Shown here: piece after piece, positions 51,676 to 60,120 of the stretch
Layout of the letters: every line of letters begins with the position of its first letter
Numbering within the stretch: position 1 is the first letter of the stretch
Source: Eubacterium sp. ER2
GTDB lineage: Bacteria > Bacillota > Clostridia > Lachnospirales > Lachnospiraceae
Direction of reading: 5' to 3'
NCBI RefSeq assembly: GCF_000765215.1
Contig: NZ_JPJE01000029.1
Coordinates: forward strand, 1 to 64,000
Length of the DNA stretch: 64,000 nucleotides
Program-made: the position numbers and the translations under genes
The notes under the pieces: generated by a model
What the model was told of the DNA's origin: nothing
Database searches by the model: none
What the model saw: only the letters and a program-made list of their open reading frames with translations

Positions 51676-51700
51676 AGAGCCTTTAGGGGCTCTTATTTTT
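51676..51700 (+). terminator. Terminator between loaP and the polysaccharide operon
   Basis: AGAGCC (51676-51681) pairs with GGCTCT (51688-51693) around TTTAGG, followed by TATTTTT. It is placed where LoaP-type antitermination would decide expression of the downstream genes. Confidence 0.75.
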
Positions 51701-51760
51701 GTGGGGAAAATGCATAGCCCATATATGAATTTATATTAAAAAGGTGAGAGGAACAAAACA

Positions 51761-53035
51761 ATGGCATTTCAAACAGAGAGCACAGGGATCAGTCCATTTG
51801 AAAAGAAAATATGGCTTTCCAGCCCGACCATGCACGGTCCGGAGCTGGAATATGTGACAGAGGCGTATAAGACAAACTGGATGTCTACGGTGGGCGAGAA
51901 TATAAATGAGGTCGAGAGACTTGCATGTGAAAAAATCGGATGTGGATATGCAGTCGGGCTCTCTGCCGGAACCGCCGCCCTACATATGGCGGTAAAGCTT
52001 GCAGGGGTAAAGGCGGGAGACAGGGTGTTCTGTTCGGATATGACATTTGACGCCACAGTGAACCCGGTTGCATATGAAGGAGGTATCCCTGTGTTCATTG
52101 ACACAGAATATGATACATGGAATATGGATCCCGCAGCTTTGGAGAAGGCGTTTGCGCTTTATCCGGATGTGAAGGTTGTAGTGATTGCTCATCTCTATGG
52201 AACACCGGGAAAAATTGATGAGTTGAAGGAAATATGCGACAGACACGGAGCGGTGATCATTGAAGACGCGGCTGAGTCGCTGGGAGCGGAATATAAAGGG
52301 AAACAGACCGGGAGCTTCGGGCGGTATAACTGTATTTCCTTCAACGGCAACAAAATTATTACAGGCTCTTCCGGCGGAATGTTATTGACAGATGACAAAG
52401 AAGCGGCAGACAAAGTGAGAAAGTGGTCCACTCAGTCCCGGGAAAACGCGCCCTGGTATCAGCACGAGGAGCTGGGCTATAACTACAGGATGAGTAATGT
52501 GATTGCCGGGGTTGTACGAGGGCAGTTCCCCTATCTGGAGGAGCATATCGAGCAGAAAAAAGCCATCTATGAGAGATACCGGGAGGGCTTTAAAGACCTT
52601 CCGGTTGTGATGAATCCCTATGACGCAGAGAACAGCGAGCCTAACTTCTGGCTCAGCTGCATGCTGATCAAGCCGGAGGGAATGTGCCGGCAGGTAAGAG
52701 GAGAGCAGGAGGCAATCTATATAAGCGAACCGGGGAAATCCTGTCCGACAGAGATTCTGGAAACACTTGCAGAATATAATGCCGAGGGAAGACCTATCTG
52801 GAAGCCAATGCATATGCAGCCGATTTACCGGATGAATGGATTTGTCACAAGGGAGGGTAATGGAAGAGCAGTGACCAATGCGTATATTGCCGGCGGTGCT
52901 CTTGGAAAGGACGGCAGGCCGCTGGACGTGGGAATGGATATCTTCCAGAGAGGGCTGTGTCTGCCCAGTGACAATAAGATGACGGCGGCGGAGCAGGAGC
53001 AAGTGATTGAGATTGTGAAGAGATGTTTTGAGTAA
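51761..53035 (+). CDS. DegT/DnrJ/EryC1 family sugar aminotransferase, copy A
   Basis: A 424-residue PLP enzyme of the PglE type: LSSPTMHGPELEYVTEAYKT, NWMSTVGENINEVE, VGLSAGTAALHMAVKLA, EDAAESLGAEYKGKQTGSFG, and the PLP lysine in SFNGNKIITGSSGGM. It would transfer an amino group to the 4-keto sugar nucleotide made by the dehydratase. It is closely similar along its whole length to copy B at 53709, showing a duplication; copy A has more GC-rich codons. GAGAGG precedes the ATG. Confidence 0.93.
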   Translation: MAFQTESTGISPFEKKIWLSSPTMHGPELEYVTEAYKTNWMSTVGENINEVERLACEKIGCGYAVGLSAGTAALHMAVKLAGVKAGDRVFCSDMTFDATVNPVAYEGGIPVFIDTEYDTWNMDPAALEKAFALYPDVKVVVIAHLYGTPGKIDELKEICDRHGAVIIEDAAESLGAEYKGKQTGSFGRYNCISFNGNKIITGSSGGMLLTDDKEAADKVRKWSTQSRENAPWYQHEELGYNYRMSNVIAGVVRGQFPYLEEHIEQKKAIYERYREGFKDLPVVMNPYDAENSEPNFWLSCMLIKPEGMCRQVRGEQEAIYISEPGKSCPTEILETLAEYNAEGRPIWKPMHMQPIYRMNGFVTREGNGRAVTNAYIAGGALGKDGRPLDVGMDIFQRGLCLPSDNKMTAAEQEQVIEIVKRCFE

Positions 53036-53065
53036 AATGAAGTATTTGGAAGAGAGTTTTTAAAA

Positions 53066-53467
53066 ATGGGGAATAGGCATAAACCATACGGACCATATGA
53101 AAAATACATAAAACGTCCAATTGATTTTTTGTGTGCTCTTGCAGCTATTGTGGTTTTCAGCTGGCTTTATATTATTGTGGCTGTCCTTGTAAGGCTGAAA
53201 TTGGGAAGTCCGGTTCTCTTTACGCAGGAGCGCCCGGGAAAAGACGGGAAAATATTCAAATTATATAAGTTTAGAACAATGACAGATGAAAAAGATAAAA
53301 ATGGGAAGCTCCTGCCGGATGAGGTTAGGCTGACTAAATTTGGAAGACTGCTCAGAGCTACAAGCCTGGATGAACTTCCTGAAGCTTTTAACATATTGAA
53401 GGGGGATAGAGGTATAATAGGGACAACCAAGAGAAACATTGATTTTTCAAGCGTTGTCACGGCATAA
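53066..53467 (+). pseudogene. Truncated sugar-phosphate transferase (copy A)
   Basis: The first 115 residues match the intact transferase at 54992 (start HKPYGPYEKYIKRPIDFLCA, membrane segment, QERPGKDGKIFKLYKFRTMT, TSLDELPEAFNILKGD). After LKGD the sequence becomes unrelated (RGIIGTTKRNIDFSSVVTA) and stops. The missing part contains the GPRP and RPGLSGLAQVNGRN motifs needed for catalysis, so the product cannot be an active transferase. The break marks a recombination join. Confidence 0.88.
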
Positions 53468-53708
53468 GTCAGCCCCGTTCTTAGGTTTTGTGCGAATTGG
53501 GTAGAATAGCGGTTGAGAACGGTGAAAAGTCAAAATGGCTTCTTGATTGCTTATTTTGACCCAATCTGATAAGCGTACAAAATTTGATAAGGAGGTTGAC
53601 TTAGCCGAGGCATGGTAGCTTTACCATTCTCGGCTAATTGTCGTGTTATAGCTCAGATATGAACCTGTTAATTTAGATGATATTGAATGCGAAAGGTAGA
53701 AAAAAGAG
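53468..53708. repeat. Recombination junction with three inverted repeats
   Basis: CCGTTCT/AGAACGG (53475-53481, 53516-53522), GTCAAAAT/ATTTTGAC (53529-53536, 53553-53560), and a strong hairpin TTAGCCGAG-gc-ATGGTA / TACCAT-t-CTCGGCTAA (53601-53617, 53622-53637) fill this non-coding gap. It lies exactly between the truncated copy A module and copy B, where codon style also changes. Confidence 0.7.
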
Positions 53709-54977
53709 ATGTTGATTAATCCGTTTAAACACAAAATTTGGCTGTCATCGCCCACGATGCACGGTGACGAATTGAAGTACGTTACCGAAGCGTATGAAAC
53801 AAACTGGATGTCCACGGTAGGAAAGAATATTAACGAAGTAGAGCGATTGATTGCTGAAAGAATAGGTGTCCGATATGCAGTCGCATTATCGGCAGGAACG
53901 GCATCTCTCCATCTTGCCATGAAGCTTGCCGGAGAAGCCATGTATGGTCAGCCGGAAATTGGAAAAGGTGCACTGAGCAATAAGAAAATTTTCTGTTCCG
54001 ATGTCACTTTCGATGCCACGGTGAACCCGGTTGTCTATGAGGGTGGTATCCCTGTTTTCATTGATACCGAGCGTGACACCTGGAATATGGACCCGGTGGC
54101 GCTGGAAAAGGCATTTGAGATTTACCCGGATGTCAAGGTGATTGTAGTAGCTCATCTGTATGGAACACCGGGCAAGATTGATGAAATTAAGAAGATAGCA
54201 ACTGCCCACGGAGCTGTGATCGTTGAAGATGCAGCGGAGTCCCTGGGTGCTACATATAAAGGAAAAGAAACTGGCAGCGTTGGCGATTACGGCTGCATCA
54301 GTTTCAATGGAAATAAGATCATTACCGGTTCGTCCGGCGGGATGTTCCTCACTGATTCTAAAGCGGATGCCGAGAAGGTACGCAAGTGGTCAACCCAAAG
54401 CCGAGAAGCAGCGCCGTGGTATCAGCATGAGGAGCTGGGCTATAACTACCGCATGAGCAATGTGATTGCCGGAGTTGTGCGTGGGCAGATTCCATATTTG
54501 GAAGAACACATTGCGCAGAAGAAAGACATCTATATGCGCTACAAGGAAGGCTTGAAAGACCTTCCGGTGCAGATGAATCCTTACGATGTGAAGAACAGCG
54601 AACCTAATTTCTGGCTGAGCTGTATGTTGATCGACAAGGATGCCATGTGCCAGCAGGTTCGTGGGGAACAGAAAGCACTCTACATCAGCGAACCGGGCAA
54701 GAGTTGCCCGACAGAGATTCTGGAAACTTTGGCGAAGTATAATGCGGAAGGTCGTCCGATCTGGAAGCCGATGCACGAACAGCCAATCTTCCGAATGAAT
54801 CCGTTTATCACAATAGAAGGCAATGGCAGAGCCAAGACCAATGCCTATATCGAAGGTGGTAGTGAGGATGTGGGCATGGATATATTCGAGAGAGGTCTGT
54901 GCCTGCCAAGTGATAACAAGATGACTGCTGAGGAGCAGAATGTTGTAATTGAAATTATCAGAAGATGTTTTGAGTAA
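53709..54977 (+). CDS. DegT/DnrJ/EryC1 family sugar aminotransferase, copy B
   Basis: This 422-residue aminotransferase has the same motifs as copy A (KIWLSSPTMHGDELKYVTEA, NWMSTVGKNINEVERLIAE, EDAAESLGATYKGKETGSVG, SFNGNKIITGSSGGM with the PLP lysine). It has a short insert after KLAGEAMYGQPEIGKGALSN and lacks a few residues near its end. It should make a 4-amino-4,6-dideoxy-HexNAc nucleotide. AAAGG precedes the ATG. It begins a tightly packed, more AT-rich gene series that was probably acquired with its partner transferase. Confidence 0.93.
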   Translation: MLINPFKHKIWLSSPTMHGDELKYVTEAYETNWMSTVGKNINEVERLIAERIGVRYAVALSAGTASLHLAMKLAGEAMYGQPEIGKGALSNKKIFCSDVTFDATVNPVVYEGGIPVFIDTERDTWNMDPVALEKAFEIYPDVKVIVVAHLYGTPGKIDEIKKIATAHGAVIVEDAAESLGATYKGKETGSVGDYGCISFNGNKIITGSSGGMFLTDSKADAEKVRKWSTQSREAAPWYQHEELGYNYRMSNVIAGVVRGQIPYLEEHIAQKKDIYMRYKEGLKDLPVQMNPYDVKNSEPNFWLSCMLIDKDAMCQQVRGEQKALYISEPGKSCPTEILETLAKYNAEGRPIWKPMHEQPIFRMNPFITIEGNGRAKTNAYIEGGSEDVGMDIFERGLCLPSDNKMTAEEQNVVIEIIRRCFE

Positions 54978-54991
54978 AAGAGGGAAAGTAT

Positions 54992-55645
54992 ATGAACAAT
55001 CAGCATAAACCATACGGGCCATATGAGAAATATTTCAAGAGAGTGCTTGATGTATTTTGTGGTCTTGCGGCGTTGCTTGTATTCTGGTGGCTTTATATTA
55101 TCGTAGCGGTTTTAGTCAGAATTAAATTGGGTAGCCCGGTGTTGTTTAAGCAGGAACGTCCGGGGAAAAACGAGGAGATATTTAAGCTATATAAATTCCG
55201 TACTATGACGGATACACGAGACGAAAACGGAAATCTTTTGCCGGATGAGGTTCGTCTAACGAAATTTGGAAGAGCATTGAGGACAACCAGTCTGGATGAA
55301 TTGCCTGAAGTTTTTAATATTTTGAAGGGCGAGATGAGCCTGGTGGGACCCCGCCCGCTGACGATACAATACTTGCCCTATTACAGCGAAGAAGAACGAC
55401 ACCGCCATGATGTCAGACCAGGGCTTAGTGGTTTAGCTCAGGTAAATGGTAGAAACTTTATTGATTGGGATCATCGGCTCGCATTTGACGTTCAATATGT
55501 AAAGAAAATCACATTTATTGGCGATTTGCGCATTATTCTTCAAACGGCTCTAAAGTTCGTTAAGAAAGAGGACATTGCGGTAGATACCAATAAAGTCGAA
55601 CCTAATTTCGCTGAGGAAAGACGCTTAAAAATGCAAGTAAAGTAA
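54992..55645 (+). CDS. Undecaprenyl-phosphate sugar-phosphate transferase (PglC-like)
   Basis: This 217-residue small monotopic phosphoglycosyl transferase starts HKPYGPYEKYFKRVLDVFCG, has one membrane segment and the motifs GSPVLFKQERPGK, KFRTMTDTRDE, TTSLDELPEVFNILKGEMSL, VGPRPL and RPGLSGLAQVNGRN. It starts the repeat unit by moving a sugar phosphate, probably the 4-amino-dideoxy-HexNAc, onto undecaprenyl phosphate at the membrane. It starts 14 nt after the aminotransferase stop, and the pair is the intact form of the broken copy A module. Confidence 0.95.
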   Translation: MNNQHKPYGPYEKYFKRVLDVFCGLAALLVFWWLYIIVAVLVRIKLGSPVLFKQERPGKNEEIFKLYKFRTMTDTRDENGNLLPDEVRLTKFGRALRTTSLDELPEVFNILKGEMSLVGPRPLTIQYLPYYSEEERHRHDVRPGLSGLAQVNGRNFIDWDHRLAFDVQYVKKITFIGDLRIILQTALKFVKKEDIAVDTNKVEPNFAEERRLKMQVK

Positions 55646-55656
55646 GGGAGATATTT

Positions 55657-56619
55657 ATGAACATTTTGATACTGAGTGCGGGAACTCGAAATAAAATTGT
55701 CCAATATTTTGTAAAGACTTTGAATGGAACCGGGAAAGTCATTGCGACAGATATGAGTAATTTAGCTCCCGCTATCTATGAAGCTGATAAATACTATATT
55801 GTTCCGAAGATGACTGCACCTGAGTATCTGGATGTAGTGTTGGATATTTGTAAGAAGGAAGAAATTACTGGTGTGCTTTCACTGATTGACCCGGAGCTTT
55901 CCCTTCTGGCAGAAAATAGAGAAAAATTTGAAGCCATAGGTACGACTGTAATTGGTTCGTCTTATGCGCTTTGTGAAATGTCTTTGGACAAGTTCCAGAT
56001 GTATAGATGGTTGGAAACACACAGATACCGGTGCGCCAAATCCTATATGGATAAGGAAGCTTTCTTTGCGGATGTTGACGCTGGGGTGATTACCTATCCT
56101 GTGTTTGTAAAACCGGCAAGAGGCAGTGCCAGCATCTCTATCTCCAAGGTTTATGACCGGGAGACGGTTGAATTGTTGTTTGCCCATGAGGATGGCCTGA
56201 TGATTCAGGAGTTCCTGGATGGACAGGAAATCGGTGCGGATGTGTATATTGATATGGTGTCTCACGAAGTGGTATCCATCTTCACAAAGAAAAAGTTGAA
56301 AATGCGTGCCGGTGAGACAGATAAGGCAGTTTCTTTTAAGGATGAAAAGTTGTTCGCTCTGATTGAACGGTTTGTCAAGGATGCAGGCTACAATGGTCAG
56401 ATCGACATCGACATTTTTGACGTGAATGACGAGTATTACATTTCTGAGGTCAATCCCCGCTTTGGCGGTGGGTATCCTCATGCATTTGAGAGCGGCGCAG
56501 ATCATATGAAGCTTATCATTAATAATCTTGATGGAAAGGTGAATGAGTGTTCCATTGGAGAGTATAACGATGACATATATATGATGAAGTATAATGAGGT
56601 CATGTTTAAGAGGGGATAA
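55657..56619 (+). CDS. ATP-grasp domain protein
   Basis: A 320-residue ATP-grasp enzyme with an N-terminal nucleotide-fold part (MNILILSAGTRNKIVQYFVK), a central segment (YPVFVKPARGSASISISKVY, MIQEFLDGQEIGADVYIDM) and metal/ATP ligands in IDIDIFDVNDEYYISEVNPR FGGG. These enzymes join a carboxylate to an amine using ATP. Set between the sugar-phosphate transferase and a glycosyltransferase, it may attach an amino acid to the amino sugar or a uronic acid. Substrate and product are not known. It starts 11 nt after the transferase stop. Confidence 0.85.
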   Translation: MNILILSAGTRNKIVQYFVKTLNGTGKVIATDMSNLAPAIYEADKYYIVPKMTAPEYLDVVLDICKKEEITGVLSLIDPELSLLAENREKFEAIGTTVIGSSYALCEMSLDKFQMYRWLETHRYRCAKSYMDKEAFFADVDAGVITYPVFVKPARGSASISISKVYDRETVELLFAHEDGLMIQEFLDGQEIGADVYIDMVSHEVVSIFTKKKLKMRAGETDKAVSFKDEKLFALIERFVKDAGYNGQIDIDIFDVNDEYYISEVNPRFGGGYPHAFESGADHMKLIINNLDGKVNECSIGEYNDDIYMMKYNEVMFKRG

Positions 56620-56622
56620 GTG

Positions 56623-57828
56623 ATGAATATTCTATTTCTTTCGATAGGAGACATACCGAGTATAAAACATAGAGAAATATATCCGGATTTAATGAGAGAG
56701 TTTATCAAAAATAATCATAACGTTTATGTGATCTGCTCCAGAGAGAAGCGAAATAATTTAGCCACCGAATTTGTAGAGGAAGATGGAGCAAAACTTGTTA
56801 AAGTAAAGATTGGGAACATTACAAAAACAAATTTAATTGAGAAAGGTGTATCAACTCTTCTTGTAAGTATTCAATATAAGTTAGCTATAAAAAAATTTTT
56901 CCCTGATGTACAGTTTGATTTGATCATGTACTCAACTCCTCCTATTACTTTAGTTGATTGTATTGAATATGTGAAGAAAAGGGATGACGCTAAAACATAT
57001 TTGCTTTTAAAGGACATTTTTCCGCAAAATGCAGTGGATCTTGGTATGTTTACTCAAACAGGACTTAAATCTGCTATATATAAATATTTTAGAAATAAAG
57101 AGTCTAAGATATACAGAATATCTGATCATATTGGATGTATGAGTCAAGCTAACGTTGAATATGTGCTTAAGCATAATTCCGAATTGGATGAAAATATTGT
57201 TGAAGTATGTCCAAACAGTGTCGATGTTGTTGATATGAGTGTTGATGCAAAAACACGTGAGAACATTAGAAAAAAATATGATATTCCGACTAACAAAAAG
57301 ATATTAATTTATGGAGGAAATCTTGGAAAACCTCAAGGAATTGATTTTTTGATAGAGTGCTTAAAAAGCCAATATAATAGGGATGATGTGTATTTTTTGA
57401 TTGTCGGTGACGGTACTGAGTTCGGAAAACTCGAGAGTTATATGAAAGCTGAAAAGCCGATGAATGTAAAATTGATGAAAAGACTTCCAAAGGATGACTA
57501 TGACACCATGGTAGCTGCATGTGATGTTGGAATGATTTTTCTGGATTATAGATTCACAATTCCTAATTTTCCATCACGACTTTTGGCATATATGCAAGCA
57601 AAAATCCCGGTATTGGCATGTACTGATCCTAATACAGATATTGGAAAGGTGATTACTGAAGGTGGCTTTGGTTGGTGGTGTGAGAGTAATTCTATTCAGG
57701 AATTTACGAAAATAGTAGATTGCATATGTTCAGCAGACCTTAAAGCCTTAGGAGATAATGCATATCGGGTATTGAATGAAAAGTATTCTGTTAGCGAGAG
57801 CTACAACACTATAGTAAACCATTTCTAA
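56623..57828 (+). CDS. Glycosyltransferase family 4 (WbuB-like)
   Basis: A 401-residue GT-B glycosyltransferase with the retaining-type signature KILIYGGNLGKPQGIDFLIE, VGDGTEFGKLESYM and a C-terminal ANFPSRLLAYMQAKIPVLAC-like region (IPNFPSRLLAYMQAKIPVLA). AGGGGA precedes ATG 56623; GTG 56620 directly before it is less likely. The gene is markedly AT-rich. It would add a sugar to the lipid-linked chain at the cytoplasmic face of the membrane. Confidence 0.9.
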   Translation: MNILFLSIGDIPSIKHREIYPDLMREFIKNNHNVYVICSREKRNNLATEFVEEDGAKLVKVKIGNITKTNLIEKGVSTLLVSIQYKLAIKKFFPDVQFDLIMYSTPPITLVDCIEYVKKRDDAKTYLLLKDIFPQNAVDLGMFTQTGLKSAIYKYFRNKESKIYRISDHIGCMSQANVEYVLKHNSELDENIVEVCPNSVDVVDMSVDAKTRENIRKKYDIPTNKKILIYGGNLGKPQGIDFLIECLKSQYNRDDVYFLIVGDGTEFGKLESYMKAEKPMNVKLMKRLPKDDYDTMVAACDVGMIFLDYRFTIPNFPSRLLAYMQAKIPVLACTDPNTDIGKVITEGGFGWWCESNSIQEFTKIVDCICSADLKALGDNAYRVLNEKYSVSESYNTIVNHF

Positions 57829-57883
57829 TAAGAGCAGCGCTTGACGATAAACAGTATTGCAAAATAAAAGGAAGGTAAAAACA

Positions 57884-59206
57884 ATGTCTTTGTATGAAAA
57901 TTTAATTTCGGGAAAAGAGAAGCTTTCATTGATCGGTTTAGGCTATGTCGGAATGCCCCTTGCTGTCGCCTTTGCCGAGCACAACATTAAGGTGATCGGG
58001 TTTGACTTGAACAGCAAAAAAATCGAATTGTATAAATCCGGCATCGATCCTACACACGAAGTGGGGGACGAGGCAATCAAAGCATCGACAGTGGAGTTCA
58101 CATGCGATGAGGCTAAGCTGAAAGAAGCAAAATTCCATATCGTAGCTGTACCGACGCCTGTCAATGTTGACCATACTCCTGACTTGGTTCCGGTAGAAGG
58201 TGCATCAACGATTGTGGGACGCAATCTGACCAAAGGCTCCGTTGTGGTATACGAATCTACAGTATATCCCGGTGTGACAGAAGATGTATGTGTTCCGATT
58301 CTGGAAAAAGAGTCCGGTTTAAAGTGTGGAGTTGATTTCAAAATCGGATATTCTCCGGAACGAATCAATCCCGGTGATAAGGTACATCGTTTGGAAACTA
58401 TCAAAAAGATCGTTTCCGGTATGGATGAAGAGACTTGCGATATCATTTCCGATGTTTATAATATTGTCATTAAGGCTGGGACCCATAAGGTCAGCAGTAT
58501 CAAAACTGCAGAAGCAGTAAAAGTGGTGGAAAATAGTCAGAGAGACATTAACATTGCATTTATGAATGAATTGGCAATGGTTTTCGATCGAATGGGAATT
58601 GATACTGCTGAAGTGGTTGATGGTATGAATACGAAATGGAATGCGCTTGGTTTTCGTCCTGGTCTGGTTGGCGGTCATTGCATTGGTGTTGACCCCTACT
58701 ATTTCACCTATGAAGCAGAAAAGCTTGGGTATCATAGCCAGATTATTCTCAACGGGCGTATTGTCAATGACGGCATGGGTGCCTTTGTTGCCGATGCAAC
58801 GATCAAGCAGCTTGTACTTGCAGGCAAAGCGCCTCGCAGTTGCAAGGTTGTTGTTTTGGGAATCACATTCAAGGAGAATTGCCCTGACACCAGAAATTCC
58901 AAGGTAAACGATGTTCTCAAAAAGTTACAGGAATATGGTATTGAGCCGCTTGTTATTGACCCTGTGGCCTGCGCGGAAGATGCAGAGCGCGAATATGGAG
59001 TAAAACTGGTCAATTTTGATGATGTGCATGATGCGGATTGTGTCATCATGGCTGTTGCGCACAATGAATTTAAAGCTATGGGAATAGAAGGCGTTGCCAA
59101 GCTTTTCGGCAGCGTGGATGTAAACAGCAAGGTACTTATTGATGTAAAGAGCTTGTTTGATAGAAAAAAAGTTGACCAGGCAGGATATCGTTATTGGCGG
59201 CTGTAA
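57884..59206 (+). CDS. UDP-sugar 6-dehydrogenase (TviB/WbpO/WbpA type)
   Basis: A protein of about 440 residues with the NAD loop LIGLGYVGMPLAVAFAEHNI, the catalytic lysine region KVVENSQRDINIAFMNELAM and the catalytic cysteine in GLVGGHCIGVDPYYFTY. The GGHCIGVDPYY form is typical of enzymes oxidising UDP-HexNAc to the uronic acid rather than of UDP-glucose dehydrogenases. It would supply a charged uronic acid to the polysaccharide. ATG 57884 after GGAAGGTAAAA is preferred to 57857. Confidence 0.9.
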   Translation: MSLYENLISGKEKLSLIGLGYVGMPLAVAFAEHNIKVIGFDLNSKKIELYKSGIDPTHEVGDEAIKASTVEFTCDEAKLKEAKFHIVAVPTPVNVDHTPDLVPVEGASTIVGRNLTKGSVVVYESTVYPGVTEDVCVPILEKESGLKCGVDFKIGYSPERINPGDKVHRLETIKKIVSGMDEETCDIISDVYNIVIKAGTHKVSSIKTAEAVKVVENSQRDINIAFMNELAMVFDRMGIDTAEVVDGMNTKWNALGFRPGLVGGHCIGVDPYYFTYEAEKLGYHSQIILNGRIVNDGMGAFVADATIKQLVLAGKAPRSCKVVVLGITFKENCPDTRNSKVNDVLKKLQEYGIEPLVIDPVACAEDAEREYGVKLVNFDDVHDADCVIMAVAHNEFKAMGIEGVAKLFGSVDVNSKVLIDVKSLFDRKKVDQAGYRYWRL

Positions 59207-59235
59207 TACTATAAAAATAAATATAAGGAGCGGCA

Positions 59236-60120
59236 ATGATAGAAGAAATTCGAATTTGTATTACACAGGCTTTTATTAAAATATTCGGTAAGAATACTCG
59301 GATTAGTGATAGACAGTATAATCAGATACTTTATCGCCTGCGTACGGGGAAAAAAGCCAACTTGGATTGCCCTAAGACCTTTAACGAGCATATACTTGCG
59401 CGAAAGGTTTTTATGAACGAGGACGATCTTACACGGTATACCGATAAATATGAAGTCAGATTTTACGTCGGAAAGGTAATCGGGTCACAATTTCTGGTTA
59501 AAAATTTTGGCGTTTGGGAAAATCCAGAAGAAATCTCTTTTGACAAACTTCCACAACAATATGTCTTGAAAGCAACGCATGGATCAGGATGGAATATCAT
59601 TGTGCGCAATGGTCAAAAAGTTGATGCAATGGAAATCATTCCAAAACTGAAGGGTTTTCTGAAGGAAAATTATTACACATATGGTCGTGAAAAAAACTAT
59701 CGTTTAATCAAGCCGAGAATTGTCTGCGAAGAATTCATTGAGGGCGTTTCCGGCAGAAGTATTATTGATTTCAAGGTTTTCTGCTTTGGCGGCTGCGCAA
59801 AATTTTATTCGGTTACATACTTTGAAAACGGAAAACAGCACTTCAATATCTTTGACCTGTCAGACGGATGCCTGGAGATAAGGGATCGGTATGAAAAGGT
59901 GAACTGCGCCTGTCTGCCCCCGAATATTGACGAGATCATCCATCTGGCACAGAAGCTTGCGAAGCCGTTCGACTTTGTCAGAGTTGATTTTTATATCGCA
60001 AAGCAGGGAATTTTCTTTTCTGAGCTTACATTCCATTCAGGCGGAGGGATACGCCCTATTAAGCCGATGGAATTTGATTATAAGTTGGGAAGGTATTTTG
60101 ATACGATAGGGGGTTCATAA
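59236..60120 (+). CDS. TupA-like ATP-grasp protein
   Basis: A 294-residue protein of the TupA-like ATP-grasp group: LRTGKKANLDCPKTFNEHIL, ARKVFMNEDDLTRYTDKYEV, KATHGSGWNIIVRNG, EEFIEGVSGRSIIDFKVFCF, and KPFDFVRVDFYIAKQGIFFS ELTFHSGGG. TupA was linked to teichuronopeptide synthesis in alkaliphilic Bacillus, where a peptide is attached to a uronic-acid polymer. Its place next to the uronic-acid dehydrogenase gene and 2.6 kb after a second ATP-grasp gene supports amide decoration of the polymer. The next gene starts immediately after its stop. Confidence 0.88.
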   Translation: MIEEIRICITQAFIKIFGKNTRISDRQYNQILYRLRTGKKANLDCPKTFNEHILARKVFMNEDDLTRYTDKYEVRFYVGKVIGSQFLVKNFGVWENPEEISFDKLPQQYVLKATHGSGWNIIVRNGQKVDAMEIIPKLKGFLKENYYTYGREKNYRLIKPRIVCEEFIEGVSGRSIIDFKVFCFGGCAKFYSVTYFENGKQHFNIFDLSDGCLEIRDRYEKVNCACLPPNIDEIIHLAQKLAKPFDFVRVDFYIAKQGIFFSELTFHSGGGIRPIKPMEFDYKLGRYFDTIGGS

